NCBI GenBank assembly: GCA_963811365.1
Contig: CAWEQW010000002.1
Coordinates: 124,001 to 188,000, forward strand
Source: CAWEQW01 sp963811365
GTDB lineage: Bacteria > Actinomycetota > Actinomycetes > Propionibacteriales > Nocardioidaceae
DNA length: 64,000 bases
Direction of reading: 5' to 3'
The stretch's first letter is position 1, and each line of letters starts with the position of its first letter. The notes beneath the pieces were generated by a model that was not told the origin of the DNA, ran no database searches, and was given only the letters and a program-made list of their open reading frames with translations. Shown here piece by piece: positions 8,382 to 17,213 of the stretch. The translations under genes were made by a program, and so were the position numbers.

Positions 8382-9467
8382 ATGACAGCACTCCGCGTCG
8401 GCGTCGTCGGGTTGGGAGAGGTCGCGCAGGTCGTGCACCTCCCGATCATCGAGAACCTGCCCGACCTCTTCGAGCTGACAGCCGTCTGCGACATCTCGCC
8501 GACACTGCTGAAGGTCATCGGCGACCGGTACGGCGTCGCCCACCGCTATGCCGACGTCGAGCAGATGGTCGCCGAGGCGCCGCTGGACTGCGTCCTGGTG
8601 CTGAACAGCGACGAGTACCACTGCGACTGCGTGGTGGCCGCCCTCGCGGCGGGGCTGCACGTGATGGTCGAGAAGCCGATGTGCCTGAGCCGCCGTGAGG
8701 CCGAGCGCATCATCGATGCCCGGGACCGCTCCGGTCGTCAGGTGATGGTGGGCTACATGCGACGGTTCGCGCCCGCCTTCGAGGAGGCCAGGCGCCGGCT
8801 CCCCGAGCTCGGCCCCGTGCGGTACGCCCGGGTCCACGACATCATCGGCCGCAACCGGCTGATGATCGACCCCACCGCCCGGGTGGTCCGCCCGGACGAC
8901 ATCCCCAGGGCCGCCATGGAGGAGCGCTGGGCCCGCGGCAGCGCCCTGGTCACCGAGGCGCTGGGGGAGGTGCCCGCGGAGATCGGCGGAGCCTACCGGC
9001 TGCTGTGCGGGCTGGGCAGCCACGACCTGTCCGCGATGCGGGAGCTGCTCGGCCCGCCGCGCGGCGTCGCGAGCGCCCGCCAGTGGCGCGACGGCGGCTA
9101 CATCGTGGCGCTCCTGGAGTACGACGACCACCTCGTGACCTACGAGACGGGCGTCGACGAGCAGCTGCGGTTCGACGCGCACCTCGAGGTGTACGGCGAG
9201 GCCTCGTCGCTGCGGGTGCAGTACGACACGCCGTACATCCGGCACCTCCCGACGACGCTGGTGCTCGAGGGGACCGTCGGCGACTCCTACGAGCAGACGG
9301 TGCTCCGCCCGCATCTGAAGGACCCCTACACCCACGAGCTGGAGTACTTCCACGCCCATGTGACGAGCGGCGAGCCCGTCAAGACCGGCCCCGAGGACTT
9401 CGTGGCGGACCTCGACCTCTTCACCGACATCGTCCGCGCCCTGCAAGAGCCCGGAAGGCAGTGGTGA
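8382..9467 (+). CDS. Gfo/Idh/MocA family oxidoreductase (second copy)
   Basis: A 361-residue paralogue of the enzyme at 6135 but from a different subgroup. It has the Rossmann loop VGLGEVAQ, EKP at residues 97-99 (VEKPMCLSR), GYMRRFAPAF, and GSHDLSAM as the substrate-domain His motif. The usual glycine pattern is slightly degenerate: GLGEVAQ lacks the last small residue. The ATG lies behind GAGGAAACC. The 142 bases to the next gene hold no other coding sequence that I can support. Two distinct Gfo/Idh/MocA enzymes in one operon suit an oxidation step paired with a later re-reduction, which is inference. Confidence 0.9.
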   Translation: MTALRVGVVGLGEVAQVVHLPIIENLPDLFELTAVCDISPTLLKVIGDRYGVAHRYADVEQMVAEAPLDCVLVLNSDEYHCDCVVAALAAGLHVMVEKPMCLSRREAERIIDARDRSGRQVMVGYMRRFAPAFEEARRRLPELGPVRYARVHDIIGRNRLMIDPTARVVRPDDIPRAAMEERWARGSALVTEALGEVPAEIGGAYRLLCGLGSHDLSAMRELLGPPRGVASARQWRDGGYIVALLEYDDHLVTYETGVDEQLRFDAHLEVYGEASSLRVQYDTPYIRHLPTTLVLEGTVGDSYEQTVLRPHLKDPYTHELEYFHAHVTSGEPVKTGPEDFVADLDLFTDIVRALQEPGRQW

Positions 9468-9609
9468 GCGGACCGGAACGAACGACGAGACGACCCGACG
9501 GCAGCCCCGGTGCCTGCGGGCCCGGGACCCGGAGTCCCGGCGGACCGGGCGCGGAACGCCCGGTGCGCACCCAGCGACCAGCGACAACGAACGGACAGGT
9601 GAACGTGAC

Positions 9610-10368
9610 GTGCTGACATCCCAAGACGTGCAGTTCTTCCGCGACAACGGGTACCTCCTCCCGGGCACCCAGCTCTTCTCGGAGCGGAGGCTGACCGAGC
9701 TCGAGGAGATCTTCAACGATCACCTCACCGACAAGGGCGACAGGCTCTCCGACGAGCTGGACACCCCGCACTTCCGGGACCCGCGGCTGATGTCCTTCCT
9801 GCTCTCGGACGAGGTCCTCGACACCGTGGAGCCGCTGGTCGGCCCGGACATCGCGCTGTGGACCAGCCACTTCATCTCCAAGGACCCCAGGACCGGTCGT
9901 GCGACGCCCTGGCACAAGGACAGCGCCTACTGGAACGGCCGGCTCTCGGCGTACGACCACATCGTCACGGTGTGGCTGGCGCTGGAGAACCCCAGCACGA
10001 CGGCGAACGGCTGCATGCGGGTGATCCCCGGCTCCCACCTGGCGGGTGGGTTCTCCGAGAACTACGTGCCGACCGACATGAGCGTGCAGACCTTCCACGC
10101 CGAGATCAGCGGCGTCGCCGAGGACCAGGCGGTCGACTTCGAGCTGGCACGCGGTGAGTTCTCGATGCACGACGGCCGGATCATCCACGGTGCGAAGGCC
10201 AATACCAGCGACCTGCGCCGCACCGGCTACACGATGCGCTACTTCCCGGCCTCCGTGAAGGTGCTCGAGGTCGAGCAGAACGCCGGCTGGAAGGTCTGGC
10301 TGGCCCGGGGCGAGGACACGGCCGGCAACACCTACGAGCCCGACCCGCGGACCCGCGCCGACGCATGA
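9610..10368 (+). CDS. Phytanoyl-CoA dioxygenase (PhyH) family protein
   Basis: A 252-residue non-haem Fe(II)/2-oxoglutarate-dependent dioxygenase of the PhyH family. The iron-binding facial triad is visible: His102 and Asp104 in TPWHKDSAYW, and His193 in DGRIIHGAKANTS, followed by the 2-oxoglutarate-binding Arg region (RRTGYTMRY). Such enzymes hydroxylate small molecules with O2 and 2-oxoglutarate, producing succinate and CO2. The start is a GTG at 9610. It is embedded between sugar oxidoreductase and isomerase genes in the same direction, suggesting that hydroxylation or oxidative demethylation of the substrate precedes or accompanies ring oxidation. That role is inferred from position only. 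Confidence 0.88.
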   Translation: MLTSQDVQFFRDNGYLLPGTQLFSERRLTELEEIFNDHLTDKGDRLSDELDTPHFRDPRLMSFLLSDEVLDTVEPLVGPDIALWTSHFISKDPRTGRATPWHKDSAYWNGRLSAYDHIVTVWLALENPSTTANGCMRVIPGSHLAGGFSENYVPTDMSVQTFHAEISGVAEDQAVDFELARGEFSMHDGRIIHGAKANTSDLRRTGYTMRYFPASVKVLEVEQNAGWKVWLARGEDTAGNTYEPDPRTRADA

Positions 10369-10378
10369 GCGAGCTCGC

Positions 10379-11323
10379 ATGAGACTGGGCCTGCTCACCG
10401 CATGCCTGCCCGGCGTGCCGCTCGCCCGGGTGGCGAGCCGGGCCGCGGAGCAGGGGTACCAGGCGCTCGAGGTGGCCGCCTGGCCCGACGTGCCCGGCAG
10501 GGACTGGGAGGCCAGCCACCCTCGACGTCGCCTCCTTCGGCGAGGAGTCGGCAGCCGGAGTCTCCGACCTTTGGGCTCCCGGGGCTCGAGCTCTCGGCGG
10601 TCGCCTACTACGAGAACAACCTCCACGCAGACCCCGACCGGCGCGCGGAGATCCACGAGCACCTACGTCGCTGCATCGACGCCGCTCAGCTGCTCGGCTG
10701 CGGGCTGGTGGGGACCTTCGTCGGCCGGGACGTCACCGCGACCGTCGAGGAGAACCTCCGCCTCGGTGAGCGGCTGCTGCCGCCGCTCGTCGCCTACGCG
10801 GCCGACCGGGGCGTGCGGCTGGTGGTGGAGAACTGCCCCATGGAGGGATGGCACCCCGACGGCTACCCCGCCAACCTCGCCTACTCGCCGCAGCTGTGGG
10901 ACTGGATGGCCGAGCTGGGACTGTGGCTCAACTTCGACCCCTCGCACCTGACCTGGGTCGGTATCGACCCGGTGGCCGTGCTCCCGGCGTACGTCGAGCG
11001 TGTGCTGCACGTGCAGGCCAAGGACGTCGAGGTCGACCCGGCCGCGCGCAACCGCTACGGGGTGTTCGGCAACGCCGTCGACCGGGCGTCGTCGCCGTGG
11101 AGCAGCGGCTGGTGGCGCTACCGGATCCCCGGGCTGGGACAGGTCGACTGGACCGCGTTCGTCGCGGAGCTGCACAGGCTGGGCTTCGACGGGGTCGTCT
11201 CGGTCGAGCACGAGGACCCGGTCTGGAGCGGGTCCGTGGACAAGGTCGAGGCTGGGCTGTCCCTGGCCTACGACCATCTGAGCGGCCTCGTTGCGGGGCC
11301 GCTCCCGGCGCGAGGACAGGTGA
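10379..11323 (+). pseudogene. Sugar phosphate isomerase/epimerase, frameshifted
   Basis: A second xylose-isomerase-like TIM barrel, with the reading frame changing at least twice. The start (MRLGLLTACLPGVP, ATG at 10379) is in one frame up to about 10520. A short stretch reading LDVASFGEESAAGVSD continues in a second frame to about 10570. The rest (LELSAVAYYENN, VVENCPMEGW, LNFDPSHLTWVG, VLHVQAKDVE, SVEHEDPVWSG) is in a third. Metal-ligand motifs NFDPSH and SVEHED are intact. Each change equals one extra base. A third extra base near the end would return the gene to its first frame, where TGA at 11321-11323 overlaps a GTG at 11320, the overlap style used by its neighbours. Otherwise this gene is fused to the next one. 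Confidence 0.72.
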
Positions 11324-13434
11324 GACCCGTGCAGCGCGGTGTCTACTTCGACGGCTGGTTTCCCCGGCAGCACTGCTACCACCCCAGCCTGCCGCCACGG
11401 CGGCTGCGGATGGTCGAGGACCTGGTCGACCTACGGGCCACGGTGCTCGTCTGGTCGGCCATGGGTGGCGGGTCGCTGGCGCTTCCCTACCTCGAGCAGG
11501 AGGCGTTCGGCGAGGTGCCGGCGCGCGAGCGCTTCTACGGCTTCGTCAACGACAGCGAGTTCGTCGCGGAGTGCCACAAGCACGGCATCGCGGTCTTCGG
11601 CATCGTGTTCGAGGCGCAGGGCTGGGAGTTCCCCGTCGAGCTGAACGACGACGAGACGGCCGTGCTGTCCCTCAACGAGCTGCGCGGCGTCGGGCGGCGG
11701 GACTGGCTGGGGCTGCGGGAGTTCTCAAGCAACCGGTACCCGCAGCTGTGGAAGCCGGTCGAGCACTGGTTCCCGGGGGGGCTGCGCAACAGCCGCGGCG
11801 AGCCGGTGACCGACCTGATCGAGGAGTGCGTGGCGCGCGACATCGACCAGCAGCCGTGTCACGCCCGGTGGGTGGAGTGCCCCGACCGCGAGCACCAGTG
11901 CTTCTACATGGACCGCAACAACCCGGTCTGGCGGGAGTACCTCAAGGCCGTGATCCGGATCCAGATCGACGCCGGCGTCGACGGCATCCAGCTCGACGAG
12001 GCCGAGCTGCCGATGGGCGCCTTCCAGTACGGCGCCTGCTTCTGCCGCGAGTGCGCCGACCAGTTCCGCGAGCACCTCCGCGCGCTCCCCCCGGGACACC
12101 CCTCGCTCGACGAGCTCGACGGCGCAGAGCTCGACACGTTCCACTACGGTGAGTGGCTGAAGGCGCGTGGCCACGACTTCAAGCAGGACCGCCCCTCCAC
12201 GCCCCTGTTCGGGGAGTACTACAGGTTCCAGTGTCGCGCCATCAAGCGCTACTTCGCCGAGCTCGCCGACTACGCGCGCAGCTACGGGCGCAGCCGCGGA
12301 CGCGAGGTGATGGTGTCCGGCAACTTCTTCAACCTCGACCCCAGCTACCTCGCGCTGGCCGACGACGTGGACCTGCTGATCACCGAGATGCGCAACACGA
12401 CGTACCGGCAGCCTGAGTGGTACCGCTACGTCGCGGCGTTCGCCGGCGAGAAGGACGTCGTGGTCGTGGAGAACCCGTACGGTGGCGTGGTGCCGGAGCT
12501 GGTGGGGCTGCTGGCACAGGGCCGCGGACGCGACCTCTACCGGCTCTCGCTGTACGAGGGTGCGGCCTTCGGCGCCAACATGACGGTGCCCTATGGAGCA
12601 TGGATGGGCAGCACCATCGAGGACTCCTACCACCCGCCGCACGAGCTCTCGGTGGAGGTGCAGTCGTTCCTCGCCGACCATGACCGGCTCTACGCCAAGC
12701 AGTCCTGGCACGAGCTCGCCGTGGTCTTCAGCGTCGAGAGCACCCGCGAGCTCATCGCCGCCGCAGACGCCAGCGACAACCTGACGAACGCTCGGGACGC
12801 CTCGGTCCGGGTGCCCTACCGGGTCGTGACCGAGGGGCTCGCCGCAGCGGGCACGCCGTTCGACGTGGTGCTGTTCCCCGACGGCGACACCGCGCCGGAC
12901 CGGGTCGGCGCCCGGACGCTGCAGCGATACCGCACGCTGGTGCTGCCGGACTGCTTCGCGCTGACAGACCGTCAGGCCGGGGCGCTGCAGGCGGCACTGG
13001 ATGCCGGGTGCCTCGTGGTGGTGACCGACCGGTTCGGCGAGACGATGCCGCCGGAGCAGCGGGCCGAGGTTCTCGGGCACCCCGGCGTGCGGCGCGGAGC
13101 GGCGGGGGATCCCGGATCGCTGGTGCCGCACGGCGCCCAGGTCGAGGTCTCCGCGCCGCTGGCCGTCAACGTGATGCGGATGGCCGACGGCGGCGCGGCG
13201 GTGCACCTGGTCAACTACGACCACGACGACGCGGCCGACGCCGTGCGGGTGCGCGAGGGCGTGGCGCTGTCGGTGCGGCTGCCGTTCGACGTCGACTCGG
13301 CCGTTTACCACGACGCGGACGGTGGGTCGCAGCGCATCGAGGCGACGAGCAAGGGCGACCTGCACACCGTCGTCGTCCCGCGGGTGGGGGTCTACGGCGT
13401 GGTGGAGCTGCGAAGCGGGGAGGAGTCGACGTGA
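11320..13434 (+). CDS. Glycoside-hydrolase-like protein with beta-galactosidase-trimerisation-type domain
   Basis: About 704 residues if started at the GTG at 11320; the open frame extends further upstream into the isomerase. The N-terminal ~430 residues resemble a TIM-barrel glycosidase of the uncharacterised GHL/GH42-like type: VYFDGWFPRQH, LVWSAMGGGS, GIAVFGIVFEAQGWEF, DGIQLDEAELP (candidate acid Glu/Asp), and LLITEMRNT (candidate second Glu). A Cys pair in CFCREC may bind metal. The C-terminal part (TLVLPDCFALTDRQAGAL, then CLVVVTDRFGE) resembles the Rossmann-like trimerisation domain of GH42 beta-galactosidases, followed by a beta-sandwich tail. No signal peptide is seen, so it is probably cytoplasmic. 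I cannot assign a CAZy family. Its TGA overlaps the next GTG. Confidence 0.7.
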   Translation: MRPVQRGVYFDGWFPRQHCYHPSLPPRRLRMVEDLVDLRATVLVWSAMGGGSLALPYLEQEAFGEVPARERFYGFVNDSEFVAECHKHGIAVFGIVFEAQGWEFPVELNDDETAVLSLNELRGVGRRDWLGLREFSSNRYPQLWKPVEHWFPGGLRNSRGEPVTDLIEECVARDIDQQPCHARWVECPDREHQCFYMDRNNPVWREYLKAVIRIQIDAGVDGIQLDEAELPMGAFQYGACFCRECADQFREHLRALPPGHPSLDELDGAELDTFHYGEWLKARGHDFKQDRPSTPLFGEYYRFQCRAIKRYFAELADYARSYGRSRGREVMVSGNFFNLDPSYLALADDVDLLITEMRNTTYRQPEWYRYVAAFAGEKDVVVVENPYGGVVPELVGLLAQGRGRDLYRLSLYEGAAFGANMTVPYGAWMGSTIEDSYHPPHELSVEVQSFLADHDRLYAKQSWHELAVVFSVESTRELIAAADASDNLTNARDASVRVPYRVVTEGLAAAGTPFDVVLFPDGDTAPDRVGARTLQRYRTLVLPDCFALTDRQAGALQAALDAGCLVVVTDRFGETMPPEQRAEVLGHPGVRRGAAGDPGSLVPHGAQVEVSAPLAVNVMRMADGGAAVHLVNYDHDDAADAVRVREGVALSVRLPFDVDSAVYHDADGGSQRIEATSKGDLHTVVVPRVGVYGVVELRSGEEST

Positions 13435-14390
13435 GGCAGGCGGTGCTGACCGGCCCCGGCCGGTTCGAGCTCGAGGACGTGCGGGTGCCAGTGCCCGGCC
13501 GGGGGGAGCTGCTCGTCGCCGTCGCCGCCTGCGGGGTCTGCGCGTCGGAGCTGGAGGCCTGGACCGGGCGCTCGTCGCCGTCGTACCCGCTGAGGCTGGG
13601 CCACGAGGTGAGCGGAACGGTCGTCGACGTGGGAGCCGACACAGACGGCTTCGCGCCCGGTGACCCGGTGGGGATCTGGGTCACCGAGCGGGGGTTCGGC
13701 GAGTACGTCGTGGTGTCGGCGGACGCGGCGTTCCCGGCCGGTGGCGTCGCCCTCGACACCGTGCTGGCCGAGCCGCTGGCCTGCGCGGTGAACGCCGTCG
13801 AGCTCGCCGACGTACGACTCGCCGACGACGTGGTCCTCGTCGGCGCCGGGTTCATGGGACACCTGACCCAGCAGCTCACCGTGCTGCGCGGCCCCCGTCA
13901 CGTGATCGTCGCCGACACCCGGTCCGACGCCCTGGACCGGGCGAAGCGGCTCGGCGCGACCCACACCGTGGACGTGCGTGAGCAGAGCCTGGCCGAGGTG
14001 GTGAGCGAGGTGACGCACGGGCGGATGGCCGACGTGACGTTCGAGCGCACCGGGAGCCCGGCAGCGCTGAGGACCATCGGCGAGGTGACCAGGATGAGCG
14101 GGAAGCTGGTCCTGGTCGGGTTCCACCAGGGGCCGCCACGGGAGATTCCGCTCGGCTACTGGAATTGGATGGCCTACGACCTGCGCAACGCCCACTTCCG
14201 CGAGGAGTCGACGATCCTCTCCGGAATGCGGACCGGCCTGCGCCTGGTGACGTCCGGGCGTCTGGACCTGGCGCCGCACGTCACGCACCGCTTCGAGCTC
14301 GCCGGCATCGCGGAGGCCTTCGACACCGCCGTCGCCAAGCCGGAGGGGTTCGTCAAGGCGACGGTCGTGGTCGACCCCGCCGCCGGGTGA
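13431..14390 (+). CDS. Zinc-type (MDR) alcohol/polyol dehydrogenase
   Basis: A 319-residue medium-chain dehydrogenase. GVCASELEAW and GHEVSGTVVDVG give the catalytic-zinc Cys and the His-Glu pair, and VLVGAGFMG is the nucleotide-binding loop. ADTRSDALDRAKRLGATH is the segment that in this family discriminates NAD from NADP. The four-Cys structural zinc lobe is missing and the chain is about 20-30 residues shorter than typical sorbitol/threonine dehydrogenases. The GTG at 13431 overlaps the preceding stop by 4 bases and has GGGGAGGAG upstream. As the last gene of unit B it may oxidise or reduce a released polyol or aglycone; its substrate is unknown. Confidence 0.87.
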   Translation: MRQAVLTGPGRFELEDVRVPVPGRGELLVAVAACGVCASELEAWTGRSSPSYPLRLGHEVSGTVVDVGADTDGFAPGDPVGIWVTERGFGEYVVVSADAAFPAGGVALDTVLAEPLACAVNAVELADVRLADDVVLVGAGFMGHLTQQLTVLRGPRHVIVADTRSDALDRAKRLGATHTVDVREQSLAEVVSEVTHGRMADVTFERTGSPAALRTIGEVTRMSGKLVLVGFHQGPPREIPLGYWNWMAYDLRNAHFREESTILSGMRTGLRLVTSGRLDLAPHVTHRFELAGIAEAFDTAVAKPEGFVKATVVVDPAAG

Positions 14391-14404
14391 GCCCCGACCG
14401 GGGC
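14391..14404. terminator. Short hairpin between convergent genes
   Basis: GCCCCGACCGGGGC forms a 6-base-pair stem, extendable by GAG/CTC with a one-base bulge, in the 56-base gap between the dehydrogenase gene and the convergent lacI gene. It could serve as a bidirectional terminator. Confidence 0.35.
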
Positions 14405-14446
14405 GCTCGCGGCACGTTCCCAATGCCGGACGCCGGACCGCGCGGG

Positions 14447-15484
14447 TCAGGCGGAGCCGCGGACCACGAGCGGACACGGCAGCACGATCGTCCGGCCGTC
14501 GCCGTCGTAGTCGCCCTCGAGGCGGCTCATCAGCAGCCGGCCCGCGTTGACGCCGGTGTCGTACGCCGGGTTGAGCGCGGTCGTCAGCGGCGGGTTGACG
14601 ATGGTCGCGGCGTCCACGTCGTCGAACCCGGCGACCGCCACGTCGTCGGGCACCGCGAGGCCTGCTTCGTGGACGGCGTCGATCGCGCCGATGGCCATCA
14701 GGTCGTTGGCGCAGAACACCGCGGACGGCTGCTGCCGGCGGGGGAGCGCGAGCAGCTGCTGCATCGCCCGCCTCCCGCCTGCCCGGGTCCAGTCGCCGGT
14801 CACCATCAGCTCGGGGCGGACTTCCAGGCCCCGCTCCTGCAGGGCGCGCGTGAAGCCCGCGATGCGCCCGCCACCCGTCTCCGGGGGGCCCTCGATCATC
14901 GCGATCCGGCGGCGTCGGCGCCGCAGCAGGTGCAGCGTGACGGCGTGGGCGCCCACCTCGTCGTCCACGGCGACGACGTCGACGCGTGCCTGGCCGGGGG
15001 CCTCGCCGATGCAGACGACCGGCACACCGAGGTTCCCCGGCCCCAGCGCGTCGACGGACGCCGTGTCGACCGCCGCCATCACGATCCCGTCGGCGCCACG
15101 GTCGAGGATGTCCTCGAGGAACATGGTCTGCCGCTCCGGCCGGCCGTCGGTGTTGCAGACGTACGTGCCGTACCCCGCATCGAGGACGGTGTCGGCCAGC
15201 CCTCGGGTCAGCACGCTGTAGAAGGTGTTCGTGATGTCGGGGACCACCACGGCGATCATCAGCGAGCGGCGGGTGCGCAGCGACCTCGCGACGCCGTTCG
15301 GGCGGTAGCCGAGGGCTTTGATCGCCTCGTGCACGGTGCCTCGCGTCTCGGCCGCCACGATCCGCTTGCCGGACAGCACGTGCGAGACCGTCGTGGGACT
15401 CACCCCCGCCAGGGCGGCCACCTGGGTGATCGTGACCCGGCCGTCAGCGCCCCGGTCGTCCGCCGTCCTCTTGGTGACGCCCAC
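14447..15484 (-). CDS. LacI-family transcriptional regulator
   Basis: A 345-residue LacI/GalR-type regulator. The N-terminal helix-turn-helix and hinge are clear: ITQVAALAGVSPTTVSHVL, then IKALGYRPNGVARSL. The periplasmic-binding-like effector domain begins at IAVVVPDITNTFYS and continues through GIVMAAVD, CIGEAPG, VAVDDEVGAHA and VAVAGFDDVD. It is transcribed away from the ABC-importer operon. A perfect palindrome at 15599-15610 lies 115 bases before its start, and three related palindromes precede operons A, B and C, so it very likely represses all of them and itself. The effector is presumably a sugar from the pathway and is not known. The run of six Arg-coding triplets (LLRRRRRRIAM) in the middle is unusual but in frame. 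Confidence 0.93.
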   Translation of the reverse strand: MGVTKRTADDRGADGRVTITQVAALAGVSPTTVSHVLSGKRIVAAETRGTVHEAIKALGYRPNGVARSLRTRRSLMIAVVVPDITNTFYSVLTRGLADTVLDAGYGTYVCNTDGRPERQTMFLEDILDRGADGIVMAAVDTASVDALGPGNLGVPVVCIGEAPGQARVDVVAVDDEVGAHAVTLHLLRRRRRRIAMIEGPPETGGGRIAGFTRALQERGLEVRPELMVTGDWTRAGGRRAMQQLLALPRRQQPSAVFCANDLMAIGAIDAVHEAGLAVPDDVAVAGFDDVDAATIVNPPLTTALNPAYDTGVNAGRLLMSRLEGDYDGDGRTIVLPCPLVVRGSA

Positions 15485-15598
15485 ACGCCGGTCCTCTCGC
15501 TCCGTTCGGTCGCCGACCGAGACCCCGCGCTGCAGGAGCGGGACGCTGCTGCGCGAGTGACCTGCTTCGGCGTTCGTATGCTAGCGAAGACCGTGGGC

Positions 15599-15610
15599 CA
15601 AATCGATTTG
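15599..15610. promoter_or_regulatory. LacI-family operator, copy 3 (perfect palindrome)
   Basis: CAAATCGATTTG is a perfect 12-base palindrome in the divergent region between lacI and the importer operon. It lies just upstream of a TAGCAT -10-like element of lacI on the minus strand (15577-15582), close to the -35 position, which suits autoregulation. Confidence 0.78.
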
Positions 15611-15678
15611 AACGTCAAGATAGCTGCGTGCCGGGCGACGCGGCAGCGACCCGGCGGAGGCGCTTCACGCCGGATCTC

Positions 15679-15707
15679 TTGACAACCCCAGGCCCGGCGG
15701 CGATGCT
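15679..15707 (+). promoter_or_regulatory. Putative promoter of the ABC-importer operon
   Basis: A consensus TTGACA -35 (15679-15684) is followed after 17 bases by GATGCT (15702-15707), a weak -10. The fourth operator copy follows 15 bases downstream. Confidence 0.42.
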
Positions 15708-15722
15708 TCCGCAGAAGGGATG

Positions 15723-15734
15723 CCAAACGATTTG
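15723..15734 (+). promoter_or_regulatory. LacI-family operator, copy 4
   Basis: CCAAACGATTTG retains the full right half-site (CGATTTG) and an AAA-containing left half shortened by one base. It overlaps an upstream in-frame ATG at 15720, which argues that the ATG is not the real translation start of the binding-protein gene. Confidence 0.6.
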
Positions 15735-15782
15735 CGTGTGACTCCCGTCACACCGTCGGTCCGATCAGCGAGGAGATCATCG

Positions 15783-17113
15783 GTGGGCTCTTCCAACTTT
15801 CTCAGGTCACGCCGCAGTGTCGTCGCGCTGGTCGCGGCGAGCACTCTCGGCGTCGTGCTCACCGGCTGTTCGGGAGCGTCGAGCAACAGCACGGACCAGG
15901 GCCGGGGCTCCGGGCCGGTGAAGGATCCGTCGAAGCCGGTGACCGTCACCTTCCAGTCCTGGGTCGGCAGCGACCCGACCCTCAAGAAGATGGCCGCGGA
16001 CTTCCACAAGCTGCACCCGAACATCACCATCAAGATGCTCAACGTCTCGGCCGACTCGGCGAGCCAGAAGCTGACCACGCAAGTCGCTGGCGGCAACCCG
16101 CCCGACGTGGCGTACGTCGACGCGAGCGACACCTCGGACTTCGCCTCCGCGGCGCCCTGGTGAACCTCGACAACTACATGAAGCGCAGCAAGGACGTCGA
16201 TCCCGCGGACTACGTGAACGCCTTCAAGACGTTCGTGACGTGGAACGGTCACATGTGGGGCGCGCCGATCGACGGCGAGTCGACCGGCCTGTTCTACCGC
16301 AAGGACCTCTTCCGCGCCGCGGGCATCACGCACCCCCCGACGACGTGGTCGCAGTTCCAAGCCGACGCCGCCAAGCTGACCGTCCCGTCGAAGAAGCAGT
16401 ACGGGTACGAGGTCTTCGCCTCCAACCCCGAAGGCGCCTACTACTTCTACCCGTGGCTGTACCAGGCCGGCGGTGACCTGCTCGGCAAGGACGGCAAGAG
16501 CGTTCTGTTCGACAGTGCCGCGGCGAAGAAGGCAGCGGCCTTCTACGTCAACCTCGTGAAGTACTCCCCGAAGGACTACCTGAACTCCAACTCCTACGAC
16601 GGCCGGACGGCCTTCGCCCAGGGCAAGGTGGGGATGTACATGGCGGGGTCCTGGCTCGCCGGCACCCTCTCCTCCGAGCACCCCGGCATCACCGACAAGT
16701 GGACGACCGCGCCGCTGCCGAACGGCCCGGCGGGCTGCAAGACCACCATCGCCGGCGACTCCCTGGTGATGATGTCCGGGACAAAGAAACCGGACGCCGC
16801 CTGGCTGTGGATCGAGTACCTGTCGAAGCCGTCCGTGATGGCCCAGTGGACCTACAAGTCGCCCAGTGGCACGGAGCTTCCCACGCGGACCTCGCTGCTG
16901 GACTCCCCGGACCTGACGAAGACGAAGCCCGTGCTCAAGGGCTTCGCCGACCTCATGAAGTGCGGAGTGGCGAGCACCGTCGCCAACCCGAGGTTCCCGC
17001 GTGTCCAGGAGGCGCTGAACGGCGAGCTGGCCAAGGCGATGTACGGCCAGGAGTCGGCTAGTCAGGCGATGGACAACGCGGCCGAGCAGGCCCGCACGAT
17101 CCTGCAGCACTGA
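15783..17113 (+). pseudogene. ABC sugar transporter substrate-binding lipoprotein, one frameshift
   Basis: About 443 residues of an extracellular CUT1-type solute-binding protein (SBP family 1). The start is taken as the GTG at 15783 because GAGGAG lies 7 bases upstream and the protein then begins with a compact lipoprotein signal (SRRSVVALVAASTLG, lipobox LTGC). VTFQSWVGSDPTLKKMAADF and the later LFYRKDLFRAAGITHPPTTW are family hallmarks. The first frame hits a TGA after DFASAAPW at about 16163; the protein continues in another frame as GALVNLDNYMKRS. Loss of one base near 16150 explains this. It opens unit C together with two permease genes. No ATPase gene is present, as is usual for actinobacterial CUT1 systems sharing an MsiK-type ATPase. 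Confidence 0.88.
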
Positions 17114-17213
17114 CCGGCCCGAGCCGTCGCACCGGAGCCGCCCTGCCGAGCCGTCCGTCCCGGACACCGGTGGGGCGGAGCTCCGGTGCTCCCCGAGCGA
17201 CCTGAGAGGTGAC

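Noticed and set aside
14165..15682. 505-residue + strand open frame across lacI
   Set aside because: It lies opposite a clear LacI-family gene and reads through the intergenic operator region, with no domain of its own.
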